A stretch of DNA of 64,000 nucleotides from positions 1 through 64,000 of the forward strand of contig CAZKFM010000007.1 of NCBI GenBank assembly GCA_964552195.1, written 5' to 3'. Shown here in pieces: positions 1-8,129 of the stretch. Origin of the DNA: CAZKAP01 sp964552195. Lineage in GTDB: Bacteria > Bacteroidota > Bacteroidia > Flavobacteriales > Flavobacteriaceae. Under the pieces are notes generated by a model. The model had not been told where the DNA came from and ran no database searches. It was given only the letters and a program-made list of their open reading frames with translations. The position numbers and the translations under genes are program-made. Every line of letters begins with the position of its first letter. Position 1 is the first letter of the stretch.

Positions 1-80
1 TTAGAACCTAAGCTAAATTTTGGTTGGACTTAACCCAGTAAATCAGCAGGCCCTACATAGTTCTACCACGGTACCTGGGT

Positions 81-2363
81 TTATTGCTTTACCAGTTTGA
101 AGTCGTAGGTGATCGTTCCGCTGCGTGTTCTCACCAGGTACAGTCCAGGCAATAAGTCACCGACGTATATGGCCTCTTCCTCACGCCGCGACCGTATGTG
201 CTGCCCGGTCAGGGTATAGATATCGATTTGTTCGATGGTAGGGGAATCCTGATGCAGATAGACATAGTCACGAGCGGGATTGGGATAGTGGATCGTCCCT
301 TTCTCAGTGGTCGGAGGAGGATCTTCCCCGGGATTCGAGGGTGTGGAAGGTATTCCCGTGGCGAAGCTCCAGATTTCGAAGTCTCCGTCCTCAGTAAGTT
401 CGTTATAGACCACAAACACTTCCTCGGTCCCCATATAGCTTTCGGGATCAGTCCGTCGTGTGCCGGGAAAACCGTTATCGCAACGGAGCATGAACCGCTG
501 CTGCGGGTCAGGCTCAATGTCGACTACCCATACCTCGGCGTCGACGTAGGACGCACCCGTATTCACGGCCTTGGTGACGAAGGTGATGTACGAGCTGTCG
601 TTGGCCACAAAAGTCTCTGGCGAACCGATATAGGCAAAGTTCGAGGCCGGGGGCACATCAATAACGGTCTCCAGCTCCCAGTAGGTCCCACCCGTATCCC
701 GGTAAATGCCGATCCGGGTGTCATTTAGGAGCACCAGGAAGATCAGTTCGTCGTATTCCGGGGCCACCCAGCCGTATGGGTAGCTCTTAACCTCCTGGTC
801 GTTGGTTACCTGTTGCTGGGTCCGTGTCTCGGTATCGTACAGAAATACCTGTCCCTTCTCGGTTCCGGTCTGCTTTATGTAAAAGAATTTGCGCATACCA
901 TCGATCCAGCGAACACCGGTATCCGTGCTGTCTACGATGGTTTCCTGATCCGGGTTGGAAACATCGGCAAAACCAAAGGTGCCATCGGAAAGTCGTTCCC
1001 CCTTGGAATACAGGATGCGAGAGTCCGGTGCATCTGGATCCTTACTGGCCAGTATAGAAAGTCGGGGCTGCATGCCCCGAGTAAGGGGTGCGGCATCCAC
1101 CTCCTGATCCGTTACCTTAGCCTTCCAGGCCTGGGGTGTACCCTGGTTCGGCTTCGTATATACCAGGAACCAACCCTGTGCATCCACACCGAATTCCGGA
1201 CCGTTGAAGCTGGTGAGCAGGGGAGTGGCCCCGGTATCAATCAGAACATCGAGGCCGTCTCCGGATGTGAAACCCCCGGTATAAGGGTCCAGTTCGGCCA
1301 GCCATATGGCCCCTAGTCCGGTCTGGAAGGCCATTTTGTTGGCTGAGCTCAGGATTTCCGGGTCGATGTAGCCCGCCGCCGGGGGTGAAATACGTCGGGC
1401 CCTCGGATCTGGAGTGGGTTCGTCCGAGATGCCTAACAGGTATTGCCATACCGGCTTGTAGAGCAGGCCTCCCTCCGGTGTACGGGTGGTGAACTCGTCT
1501 GCGCAGGTTGCGTTGTGATAATTCGTTTGAAGGGGCGGAAGATCGATTGGCGCCGAACTGATCAGGGAGTGGGTATTTCCATAGGGTGGAAGGCCGTCGT
1601 CCACGCTGGTGATGGGTCCAAACGCGTTCATCCCCAGGTTTTCCCAGGTGGTGGGAATGCCGTTGTAGATCGATGCGTCGCCGGTATGGATGAAGCCGAA
1701 ATAAGCAGCTTCAGGCGTTGCCCCGGACGATGTGATCCAAAGGGGATTGGTGCCGGGCTTCATCCAGTCGACCCAGGAAATCATCACTACCCGCTCCACT
1801 GTAAATAGTTTCGAGCCGTAGGTGGCATTTCCGGCCCCTTGGGAATGCCCGGCGATAGTAACCCGGTTCCAGTTCACCTCGTTCGTGTCGATCAGGTACT
1901 GATCCCAGCCCTCATCGGGATAGTTTTCTCCCAGGTACCGGAGCAACTTGACGGTCCGGTTTACGATGGCATTGGGTAGGTCTACGTCGACGGAATCATG
2001 GGCGTCCTCTCCCAGCCAGATCTCCCGGCGGGCCCTTCCATGGCAGGTGGGGTCCGTGGTCTGTGGACAAACTTCCAGATTAATGGAAAACAGGTTTTCA
2101 TAGCTTAGGCCAATGCTGTGGTATCCCATTTCGGCTGCGGTAATCAGGAATTCGTCATAGTCTGTGGGGAGGGCATTGGTGCCCGGCAGGAACAGCAGAA
2201 GTCGATCGCGGACAGGCTCATCGGGGTAAAGGTATACCTGATGAGGGGCATTATGGCCATCGATGGCGGGATCGGTGACAGAAGGTTCGATGGTGTGTTC
2301 GTTCCATTGGGCCTGCACCCAGGGGAACACCCATAGAAGAACGATAGGGGCGATATTCTTCAT
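81..2363 (-). CDS. Secreted alpha/beta-hydrolase-like protein with type IX sorting domain
   Basis: The 760-residue product starts with a signal peptide (about residues 1-18, ending VQA). Residues 50-330 look like an alpha/beta hydrolase: a strand ending LFLPGT and a nucleophile elbow AGHSQGAG with Ser174. The middle (about 390-670) has repeated segments such as DGMRKFFYIKQ and FLYDTETRTQQ that resemble TolB/WD40-type propeller blades. The last 75 residues (YPNPARDYVYL onward, ending FKLVKQ) are a typical T9SS type A sorting domain, so export through SPI and then T9SS to the cell surface or medium is expected. The substrate cannot be told from the sequence. It is transcribed alone; the start is an ATG at 2363. 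Confidence 0.8.
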   Translation of the reverse strand: MKNIAPIVLLWVFPWVQAQWNEHTIEPSVTDPAIDGHNAPHQVYLYPDEPVRDRLLLFLPGTNALPTDYDEFLITAAEMGYHSIGLSYENLFSINLEVCPQTTDPTCHGRARREIWLGEDAHDSVDVDLPNAIVNRTVKLLRYLGENYPDEGWDQYLIDTNEVNWNRVTIAGHSQGAGNATYGSKLFTVERVVMISWVDWMKPGTNPLWITSSGATPEAAYFGFIHTGDASIYNGIPTTWENLGMNAFGPITSVDDGLPPYGNTHSLISSAPIDLPPLQTNYHNATCADEFTTRTPEGGLLYKPVWQYLLGISDEPTPDPRARRISPPAAGYIDPEILSSANKMAFQTGLGAIWLAELDPYTGGFTSGDGLDVLIDTGATPLLTSFNGPEFGVDAQGWFLVYTKPNQGTPQAWKAKVTDQEVDAAPLTRGMQPRLSILASKDPDAPDSRILYSKGERLSDGTFGFADVSNPDQETIVDSTDTGVRWIDGMRKFFYIKQTGTEKGQVFLYDTETRTQQQVTNDQEVKSYPYGWVAPEYDELIFLVLLNDTRIGIYRDTGGTYWELETVIDVPPASNFAYIGSPETFVANDSSYITFVTKAVNTGASYVDAEVWVVDIEPDPQQRFMLRCDNGFPGTRRTDPESYMGTEEVFVVYNELTEDGDFEIWSFATGIPSTPSNPGEDPPPTTEKGTIHYPNPARDYVYLHQDSPTIEQIDIYTLTGQHIRSRREEEAIYVGDLLPGLYLVRTRSGTITYDFKLVKQ

Positions 2364-2701
2364 ACTTAAATCCGTTAATGTGCTCTTTAGACGGCAAACC
2401 AGGACCAGGGTTTAAGTCCTCCATTAGACACGTCTCGACTTTAGCGAGGAGAGCAGCAATTCAAACGCATAAGAGTTGCCCGTGAGTACAAGTTCGCCCA
2501 GAAAAACGATCAGGATGGGGGTCAGGGGAAAGTCCTCGAGCATGGAGGCACACCTCGGCTGGGTGGCTATCTGCTGGGATATCTCTTGATTTACTGTGTG
2601 AACTCAACGAGAATCCAAGTTCAGATGATTCGCTTGAAAGTTTCCTATAAGAAAGGCAGTAAGCAAGAGGTACACTTACCCTTAATGTGCAAACACGAAA
2701 A
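2364..2701. other. Gene-poor stretch upstream of the secreted hydrolase
   Basis: I see no convincing gene here. A minus-strand reading with its first ATG near 2536 gives about 39 residues rich in hydrophobic amino acids (MLEDFPLTPILIV...), but it has no family resemblance and no promoter box. No tRNA, strong terminator or repeat is visible. The stretch ends where a possible decayed plus-strand ORF begins. Confidence 0.4.
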
Positions 2702-2988
2702 ATGCGACCCTTCAACATTTTCTATATCAATGGATTGCGTAAATCTGTTGTGGAGGAAAAGGGATTCGCTCCGCTGCGCGTCGCGCTTCCCAAAAGGAAA
2801 TCCTGGTCATAGAGGCCGTTACCACGGGCGGCGCACTAATCTCCAAGCATTTCTTCCAAGGCCTGGCGACCTTGTCAATCATCCGGCATAAGCTGCCCGC
2901 TAAAACTTTCGGCTTTGCGGCCACTTTACACCGGATGTTGGTACTCCGTACCGAAGAAATGCTTGGGAATAAAAAACGGCTGCCCTAG
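2702..2988 (+). pseudogene. Possible remnant of an ATPase/DUF4143-type C-terminal domain
   Basis: Two plus-strand frames read as protein-like one after the other. Frame A from an ATG at 2702 gives FYINGLRKSVVEEKG and then stops at 2810. Frame B, open from 2743 to the stop at 2986-2988, gives ILVIEAVTTGG and then ISKHFFQGLATLSIIR. Their order recalls the C-terminal part of AAA ATPases with DUF4143 (FYR.G..VD.VIEKG, then an EIKS strand, then FFKGL). This would need a frameshift near 2790 and loss of the whole N-terminal part. The likeness is from memory of the family and could be chance. The remnant lies beside tRNA-Ser, a common spot for decayed foreign DNA. Confidence 0.25.
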
Positions 2989-3000
2989 GGGACAGCCGTC
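2971..3000 (-). terminator. Rho-independent terminator of tRNA-Ser
   Basis: Read on the minus strand, an ACGGCTG/CAGCCGT stem, extended by GGG/CCC pairs around a short loop, is followed by six T residues (complement of the A run at 2971-2976). It lies a few bases downstream of the tRNA 3' end. Confidence 0.85.
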
Positions 3001-3004
3001 TATG

Positions 3005-3089
3005 CGGAGGAAGAGGGATTCGAACCCCCGGAGGTGTGACCCTCAACAGTTTTCAAGACTGCCGCATTCGACCACTCTGCCATTCCTCC
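3005..3089 (-). tRNA. tRNA-Ser (anticodon UGA)
   Basis: Read on the minus strand, the 5' acceptor GGAGGAA pairs with TTCCTCC at the 3' end, followed by discriminator G at 3005. The anticodon stem GCAGT/ACTGT encloses the loop CTTGAAA with anticodon TGA. The T arm contains GGTTCGAATCCC. There is a long variable arm, as expected for a class II serine tRNA, for a total of 85 nt. The CCA end is not encoded. A -7 promoter box lies upstream and a terminator directly downstream, so it is probably a single-gene transcript. Confidence 0.95.
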
Positions 3090-3132
3090 TCGCAAAATCT
3101 AAAGCGAGTTGTGCTTGCCTTAATTGCGGGTG

Positions 3133-3140
3133 CAAATATA
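3133..3140 (-). promoter_or_regulatory. -7 box TATATTTG for tRNA-Ser
   Basis: Perfect TAnnTTTG on the minus strand, 43 nt before the mature tRNA 5' end. I see no clear -33 TTG at the usual distance, so the call rests on the -7 box and its position. Confidence 0.5.
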
Positions 3141-3240
3141 AAAAGGATTTTACTACGGCCACAGGGAATTTTCCACAGGCCGTGTTAATGAACTGCCCAT
3201 ATTTTCAAGTTGTCCCTCCCATAGGCCAGTAAAAAGGGGC

Positions 3241-3248
3241 TACTTTTG
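3241..3248 (+). promoter_or_regulatory. -7 box TACTTTTG directly before the TSUP gene
   Basis: Perfect TAnnTTTG only four bases before the ATG at 3253. If used, transcription would start at or next to the start codon, giving a leaderless or nearly leaderless mRNA. A TTG at 3210-3212 is 28 bp upstream, somewhat far for a -33 element. Confidence 0.4.
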
Positions 3249-3252
3249 GCCC

Positions 3253-4014
3253 ATGGAAATGGAATTGTGGGCACAGTTTCTCATCCTCCTCTTCGTGGGG
3301 ATCGCAGTGGGAGTAATCAATACCATGGCCGGAGGGGGGTCCCTGATCACCCTGCCTGTGCTAATCTTCCTCGGGCTGCCTCCTGCCGTGGCCAATGGAA
3401 CAAACCGGGTGGCCATCGCCATACAGTCCATGATGGGGGTATCCGGCTTCCGAAGCAAGGGCATAAATACCTTCCCGTACAGCCTCTATCTGGGTATAGC
3501 CGCAACGATTGGGGCCATTATTGGAGCCCGTATAGCCGTGGATATAAGAGGGGAAGTCTTCAATCGCATATTGGCCATTATCATAATTGTGGTAGTGGTA
3601 CTGATCGTGGTGAAACCGAAGATTCGCGCTGAGGAGTTTCTCGAACGTACCCAGGGTAAATACCTGTGGATCGGTATAGCTACTTTTTTCCTGTTTGGGA
3701 TATACGGGGGTTTCATCAATGCCGGTATAGGGATCCCCATGATGCTCTTTCTTCACTATGTGAACCGTATGAACCTGGTACATGTAAACGCGACCAAGGT
3801 GGCGGTGGTAGCCATTTACACTCTGGCAGCTCTGGCTGTTTTTGCTATAGACGGTCTGGTGGATTGGAAGCTCGGGGCCATGCTCGCTATCGGAAATGGT
3901 ATCGGGGCCTGGGTTAGTTCACGCCTGGCGGTTAAACGGGGAGACAAGTTTGTCAAATTCTTTTTGATCGTCATGGTGACATTTATGGCGATCAAGCTCT
4001 GGTTCTTCAGCTAG
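3253..4014 (+). CDS. TauE/SafE (TSUP) family membrane transporter
   Basis: The 253-residue polytopic membrane protein carries the family signature near the N-terminus (GVINTMAGGGSLITLPVL, then AVANGTNRVA) and a second related half with GGFINAGIGIPMM and NLVHVNATKV, the internal duplication expected of TSUP proteins. Members export or import sulfite, sulfoacetate or other small organosulfur or organic anions across the inner membrane; the substrate here is unknown. It is a single gene converging on ribB. Its stop codon TAG shares the tetramer CTAG (4011-4014) with the stop of ribB. Confidence 0.88.
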   Translation: MEMELWAQFLILLFVGIAVGVINTMAGGGSLITLPVLIFLGLPPAVANGTNRVAIAIQSMMGVSGFRSKGINTFPYSLYLGIAATIGAIIGARIAVDIRGEVFNRILAIIIIVVVVLIVVKPKIRAEEFLERTQGKYLWIGIATFFLFGIYGGFINAGIGIPMMLFLHYVNRMNLVHVNATKVAVVAIYTLAALAVFAIDGLVDWKLGAMLAIGNGIGAWVSSRLAVKRGDKFVKFFLIVMVTFMAIKLWFFS

Positions 4015-5156
4015 TAATGGACAATTTCTACGATTTCAAGACCGAAACCTGAAATACCCACCCGCCTGAGCTGCTGAGAATTCGAAATCAGGCGAATGTT
4101 CTTGACACCCAGGCTGTGGAGGATCTGGGCGCCTATGCCGTAGTCCTTATTGTCCATGCCGACACGGGGCGCCTTTTTGATCCCTTCTTCCTGCAGTTTT
4201 TTATAGGCATTGAGACGAGCCAGCAGGTCGAAGGGTGCGCTGCCCTGATCGATGAATACAATGACCCCTTTCCCAATTTCGTTGACCTTGTCGAACATAC
4301 GCTGAAGGGCCTGATCCGGGTGATCCGTGAGATTGCCCAGGATGTCGTTGTTCACCTGATGAGAGTTGATTCGAACGGGTACCGGTTCGTAGGGTTTCCA
4401 GTTTCCTTTGGTCAGGGCTACATGCACCTGGTCATTGGTTGTTTGTTGGAAGGCGTGCAGCTGGAATGGTCCGAAACGCGTGTCTATGCTAAAGCTCGTC
4501 TTGAGTTCGATCAGGCTGTCGTGTTGAATGCGATAGGCGATCAGATCTTCTATGGAGACTATTTTCAGGTCGAAGCGTTCGGCTACCTTATACAAGTCGG
4601 GCAGTCGGGCCATAGAGCCGTCCTCATTCATGATTTCCACGATCACTCCGGCGGGCTCGAGGCCGGCTAGGCGGGCCAGATCAATGGCCGCCTCGGTATG
4701 CCCACTGCGGCGCAATACGCCGCCTTCTTTTGCAATGAGCGGAAAAATGTGACCGGGACGGGCCAGTTCGTGAGGCTTGGTAAGGGGATCGATCAGGGCC
4801 TGTATGGTCTTCGTCCGGTCCAGGGCGGATATGCCCGTGGTTACTCCATTTCCCCTGAGATCGACCGAAACGGTAAAGGCGGTCTCCAGGGGATCGGTGT
4901 TGTGATCGACCATCTTTTGCAGACCGAGTTCGCGGCATCTGCCCTCGGTTAGAGGTGCACAGATCAGCCCTCGACCGTGTGTGGCCATGAAATTCACCGT
5001 CTCCGGAGTTATGGTTTCTGCGGCCGCTATGAAATCACCCTCGTTTTCCCGGTTTTCATCGTCCACGACGATAACTACCCTGCCAGCGCGGATATCTTCT
5101 ACCGCTTCTTCTATGCGGTCCAGGGAATTCTTGGATGGTGCGGATTGTTCAGACAT
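4011..5156 (-). CDS. ribB: 3,4-dihydroxy-2-butanone 4-phosphate synthase with degenerate GTP cyclohydrolase II domain
   Basis: Residues 1-205 are a full DHBP synthase, which makes the four-carbon precursor of riboflavin from ribulose 5-phosphate. Its motifs DDENRENEGDF, HGRGLICAPL and RPGHIFPL are intact. Residues 220-381 follow the GTP cyclohydrolase II fold, but the zinc-binding cysteines are absent: the segment VRINSHQVNNDILGN stands where VRxHSEC..GD..GS.RCDC is expected. The GRGIGL active-site loop is also gone. The GCHII half is therefore probably catalytically dead or regulatory, and a separate RibA should exist elsewhere. It is the last gene of the tpx-dgkA-ftsK-lolA-lptFG run, 6 nt after the permease gene. 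Confidence 0.9.
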   Translation of the reverse strand: MSEQSAPSKNSLDRIEEAVEDIRAGRVVIVVDDENRENEGDFIAAAETITPETVNFMATHGRGLICAPLTEGRCRELGLQKMVDHNTDPLETAFTVSVDLRGNGVTTGISALDRTKTIQALIDPLTKPHELARPGHIFPLIAKEGGVLRRSGHTEAAIDLARLAGLEPAGVIVEIMNEDGSMARLPDLYKVAERFDLKIVSIEDLIAYRIQHDSLIELKTSFSIDTRFGPFQLHAFQQTTNDQVHVALTKGNWKPYEPVPVRINSHQVNNDILGNLTDHPDQALQRMFDKVNEIGKGVIVFIDQGSAPFDLLARLNAYKKLQEEGIKKAPRVGMDNKDYGIGAQILHSLGVKNIRLISNSQQLRRVGISGFGLEIVEIVHY

Positions 5157-5162
5157 ATCGGT

Positions 5163-7379
5163 TTACGTCTTGGTATAGGTTTTTAATTTCTTCACTATGG
5201 GAAGATACATCACCGGGTAGGCCAGGAATGCCAGTATCAGCCAATACACGGGAATCGGTCGTATGGCATCCACTTTGGCGAAACGAACCTCATTCAGGGT
5301 GTTGCGCAATCGCAGGAAGTATATCAGATACAGTACCAGTGAAAACATACCCACGAACAAATAAATAGCCGATTGGGTACCCTCTCCTGATAACAGGTTG
5401 ACGATATAGGCACCCAGTGCGATTACGTAGGTCACTAAAAGTACCCGGTTCTGACTCTTGAATCGTTTATTCAGCAGCTCGTATCGTTTGTATTCGGATC
5501 TCGCCCGAAGATATTGCTTTCTGAGGTCTTTGATATCGGCCGAACGATCCTGTAGTATCTTAAGCGCAGGCAGGGCTGTGTCCCACTTTTGCGTGTCCCG
5601 GTAAACATCCAGCGCATACTCTTTGAGTTCGGGATCGCTCAGTCCGTCCAGTTGTTGGTGATCTTCAGCGGTTAACTCAATGGATAACAGGGTTTCGGGT
5701 CCCGGGAAACCGGTTTCGACCTCCGCAGCCTGTTCTGGTGCCTTACGGAGTTTTAACTTCTGGAACAGTCCGGAGAAGCCAGTATTGATGCCTGCGAATT
5801 GCTTATCCCGGTTAGCTCTGCGTGTTAGGACTATGCTCAGGGGAAGCATGACCAGCGTGGAGAGCCAGGCTCCGAGTACGGGCTCCATATTACCCTTCTT
5901 GGCAAAGTTTTCAGCGGCTACGCCCAGGAAATAATAAACAATAAAGAGCAGGAAGGCGATCACCATGGGGAAACCGATGCCTCCTTTTTTGATAATGGCA
6001 CCCAGAGGAGCACCGATGAAGAAGAGTATGATGCAGGAGAATGCCAGCGCAAACTTCTTATGCAGCGAAAGTAGGTGCCGGCTGTACCGTTCTCGCTGAA
6101 CTTTCAAATTCTTAGCCTTGGCGCGCACCGTATTGACCAGGCTGACGATATTATTCTCCGTATTTCGGTAGACCTGTTCCTGTCTCCAGTAAGGGAGGCT
6201 GTTTATGAGCCAATCCATATCGGCCTCACTTGCCAATTCCGGCACTGCCGTTTGAGTACGGTCTGCAACGAGGCTGGAATCAAGCTGAATCCTGGAACTT
6301 ATGGGCTCCTCGATTCGGGGGGCTGCCGTTGTGTCTGCCATTGCCCCACCGGTATTAGTGGACCGGGCTCGGTCCGGTATGTTCTGGGTATTCCCCTGTA
6401 ACACCTGACTTCGGGATTCGTTTTGCTTTCGGGCAGTACTGATGATGGAGTCCTTCCCTTGTGCGTTTTTCAGGGGAAACGCTCCGAGGCGGAGGTTGGA
6501 GTTCCTGGAAAAGGCCTGTATCTGTTCTACATTGGCGATCTTCAAAGAATCGATATCCTTGTAAAGCCGCTGAACCGACTTCATCTTATCCGTAACGATA
6601 CCCCGATCGTCGTCTATGTTTCTCTGAGTGAGGGACGACAGGTCGATATTCTTGATGTAGGTCTTGAAATAGGCCTTGGCGAAGGGATGTTTGCGCCTTT
6701 CCGTGGCTTTCTTGGGCTGCACCTCCTCGTAGTAATAGCCGTCGTTGAGAATCAGCTGTACGAGACCTGAATCGTCACCGCCCAACAGTTCCCCGGTCTG
6801 AGCGCGTATGACCGTGGTATTCTGTCCTACACCAGACTTCTGATGAATGATGATGTCTTTGAGCTTACTGTCGTTCTCCCCGTACTTTTCACTGACCATC
6901 ATATTCATATTCGATCCCTCAATGTCGCTGAAAACCCCCTCGATAATTACCGAAGCCGGTTTGATGTCCTTGAGGTTCGTGCGCATGTTAAAAATCTGCT
7001 GTTCCGCCCTGGGAGTTACATAGTTCGCCAGCAGAAAGGTGCCGAACCCGAGCAGGATGGAAAAAATAGTGGGTGCCCGCATGCTCCGCATCAGTGAGAT
7101 TCCGGAGGCCTTCATGGCCGCGAACTCATAGTTTTCTGCGAAATTCCCAAACGTGAGGATGCTGGAGAGCAGCACGGTAAACAGTATCACCTTATCCAGC
7201 AGGGTAGGGATAAGGTTCCATAGGAACTTGGCCATAACCGACAAGTCCAGGTCCTTTCCGGCCCACTCGTCCACAAACAACCAGATTGCCTGGAAGATAA
7301 AAATGAACAGCAGGATGGCAAACGAGCTGGCGAAGTTTAGCAGGAAGCGGCTAAGAATGTATCGATCTAATATCCTCAA
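5163..7379 (-). CDS. LptF/LptG (YjgP/YjgQ) family permease, C-terminally enlarged
   Basis: The 738-residue protein begins with the classic YjgP/YjgQ start (MRILDRYILSRFLLNF) from a TTG codon. TM helices lie near 12-32, 62-80 and 103-121. A long periplasmic part (about 125-450, jelly-roll in the family) with a low-complexity stretch follows, then the second TM block (about 460-535, FFIGAPLGAIIKKGGIG). These proteins form the LptB2FG ABC transporter that pulls lipopolysaccharide from the inner membrane. Unusually, about 200 further residues follow: a charged cytoplasmic segment and three hydrophobic stretches near 645-735. Usual members are about 360-500 residues. lolA lies upstream and ribB 6 nt downstream. 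Confidence 0.88.
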   Translation of the reverse strand: MRILDRYILSRFLLNFASSFAILLFIFIFQAIWLFVDEWAGKDLDLSVMAKFLWNLIPTLLDKVILFTVLLSSILTFGNFAENYEFAAMKASGISLMRSMRAPTIFSILLGFGTFLLANYVTPRAEQQIFNMRTNLKDIKPASVIIEGVFSDIEGSNMNMMVSEKYGENDSKLKDIIIHQKSGVGQNTTVIRAQTGELLGGDDSGLVQLILNDGYYYEEVQPKKATERRKHPFAKAYFKTYIKNIDLSSLTQRNIDDDRGIVTDKMKSVQRLYKDIDSLKIANVEQIQAFSRNSNLRLGAFPLKNAQGKDSIISTARKQNESRSQVLQGNTQNIPDRARSTNTGGAMADTTAAPRIEEPISSRIQLDSSLVADRTQTAVPELASEADMDWLINSLPYWRQEQVYRNTENNIVSLVNTVRAKAKNLKVQRERYSRHLLSLHKKFALAFSCIILFFIGAPLGAIIKKGGIGFPMVIAFLLFIVYYFLGVAAENFAKKGNMEPVLGAWLSTLVMLPLSIVLTRRANRDKQFAGINTGFSGLFQKLKLRKAPEQAAEVETGFPGPETLLSIELTAEDHQQLDGLSDPELKEYALDVYRDTQKWDTALPALKILQDRSADIKDLRKQYLRARSEYKRYELLNKRFKSQNRVLLVTYVIALGAYIVNLLSGEGTQSAIYLFVGMFSLVLYLIYFLRLRNTLNEVRFAKVDAIRPIPVYWLILAFLAYPVMYLPIVKKLKTYTKT

Positions 7380-7471
7380 GGGGTCCTTGCACTTGCTTTT
7401 AAGGACGTAAAAATAAGAAACTGCCGGGGAGCTCTGAGCTTGCCGGTAACGGGTTGGGAATTATTTGGGAC

Positions 7472-8125
7472 TTATTCGTCTATATAATACCCTTCGGATT
7501 CGTATTTACTCCGGTTAAAGGTGAACATATTGGAAGGAAAATCCTGATTCACCTTTAGTGATAGTACAGTAATGGTGGTCTTGGTATTCTCCTTACCTTG
7601 TTCGATTACGCGGTAAACGTTCTTGGTGGCCACATCGACGCCGAGCAGTATGTTCTTCAAGTCTGAAGACGGGTCCTGTGGAATCAGCTTGATGAACTGG
7701 ATTTTTCTGCCCTGCATGTTCTGAAGTATGTCCCATTTGGCATCGTAACCCTCGCGGTAAAACGTCAGCATCTTTGAGGGTGTAACGGTAGCATCGGACT
7801 CTCCCATGTTCTCGACCAGCACCTCTTCATTTTCAGGAATGATGGTGTACACCTTCTTGCCATCGTAGAGTTGCTGTGAACCGAAAACATTGACCAGGTA
7901 GAGATCGCCCATGACGGTCATATCCCCCTTGGTTTCCTGAAAGAGGTCTGCCTCCTTGTTCTCCAGTACATACTTAAATTCCAGGTTGATGTTTTTATAC
8001 CCGTTAATCTTGTTGTAGACTTCGTCGAGCAAGGTTTTGGCCTTGGCATCGGACTGAGCACTCACAAGAGCGGTAGTGCCCAAGAGCATAAACAGGGTGA
8101 GTGAACGTAAAGAGAGCGTTATCAT
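7472..8125 (-). CDS. lolA: Outer-membrane lipoprotein carrier LolA
   Basis: The 217-residue periplasmic protein has a signal peptide (MITLSLRSL...TALVSAQ). The body matches the LolA family: an early LLDEVYNKINGYKNINLEFKY segment, repeated beta strands (TKGDMTVMGDLYLVNVFGSQ, DGKKVYTIIPENEEV), and a late SNMFTF. In the family it ferries lipoproteins from LolCDE through the periplasm. An in-frame upstream start at 8167 would place 14 extra residues inside ftsK and before the signal peptide, so I chose the ATG at 8125, 4 nt after the ftsK stop. It sits between ftsK and the Lpt permease gene. Confidence 0.85.
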   Translation of the reverse strand: MITLSLRSLTLFMLLGTTALVSAQSDAKAKTLLDEVYNKINGYKNINLEFKYVLENKEADLFQETKGDMTVMGDLYLVNVFGSQQLYDGKKVYTIIPENEEVLVENMGESDATVTPSKMLTFYREGYDAKWDILQNMQGRKIQFIKLIPQDPSSDLKNILLGVDVATKNVYRVIEQGKENTKTTITVLSLKVNQDFPSNMFTFNRSKYESEGYYIDE

Positions 8126-8129
8126 AGGT

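Noticed and set aside
3005..3089. tRNA-Ser as an active integration site with flanking att repeats
   Set aside because: I found no second copy of the tRNA 3' end within the window and no integrase gene.
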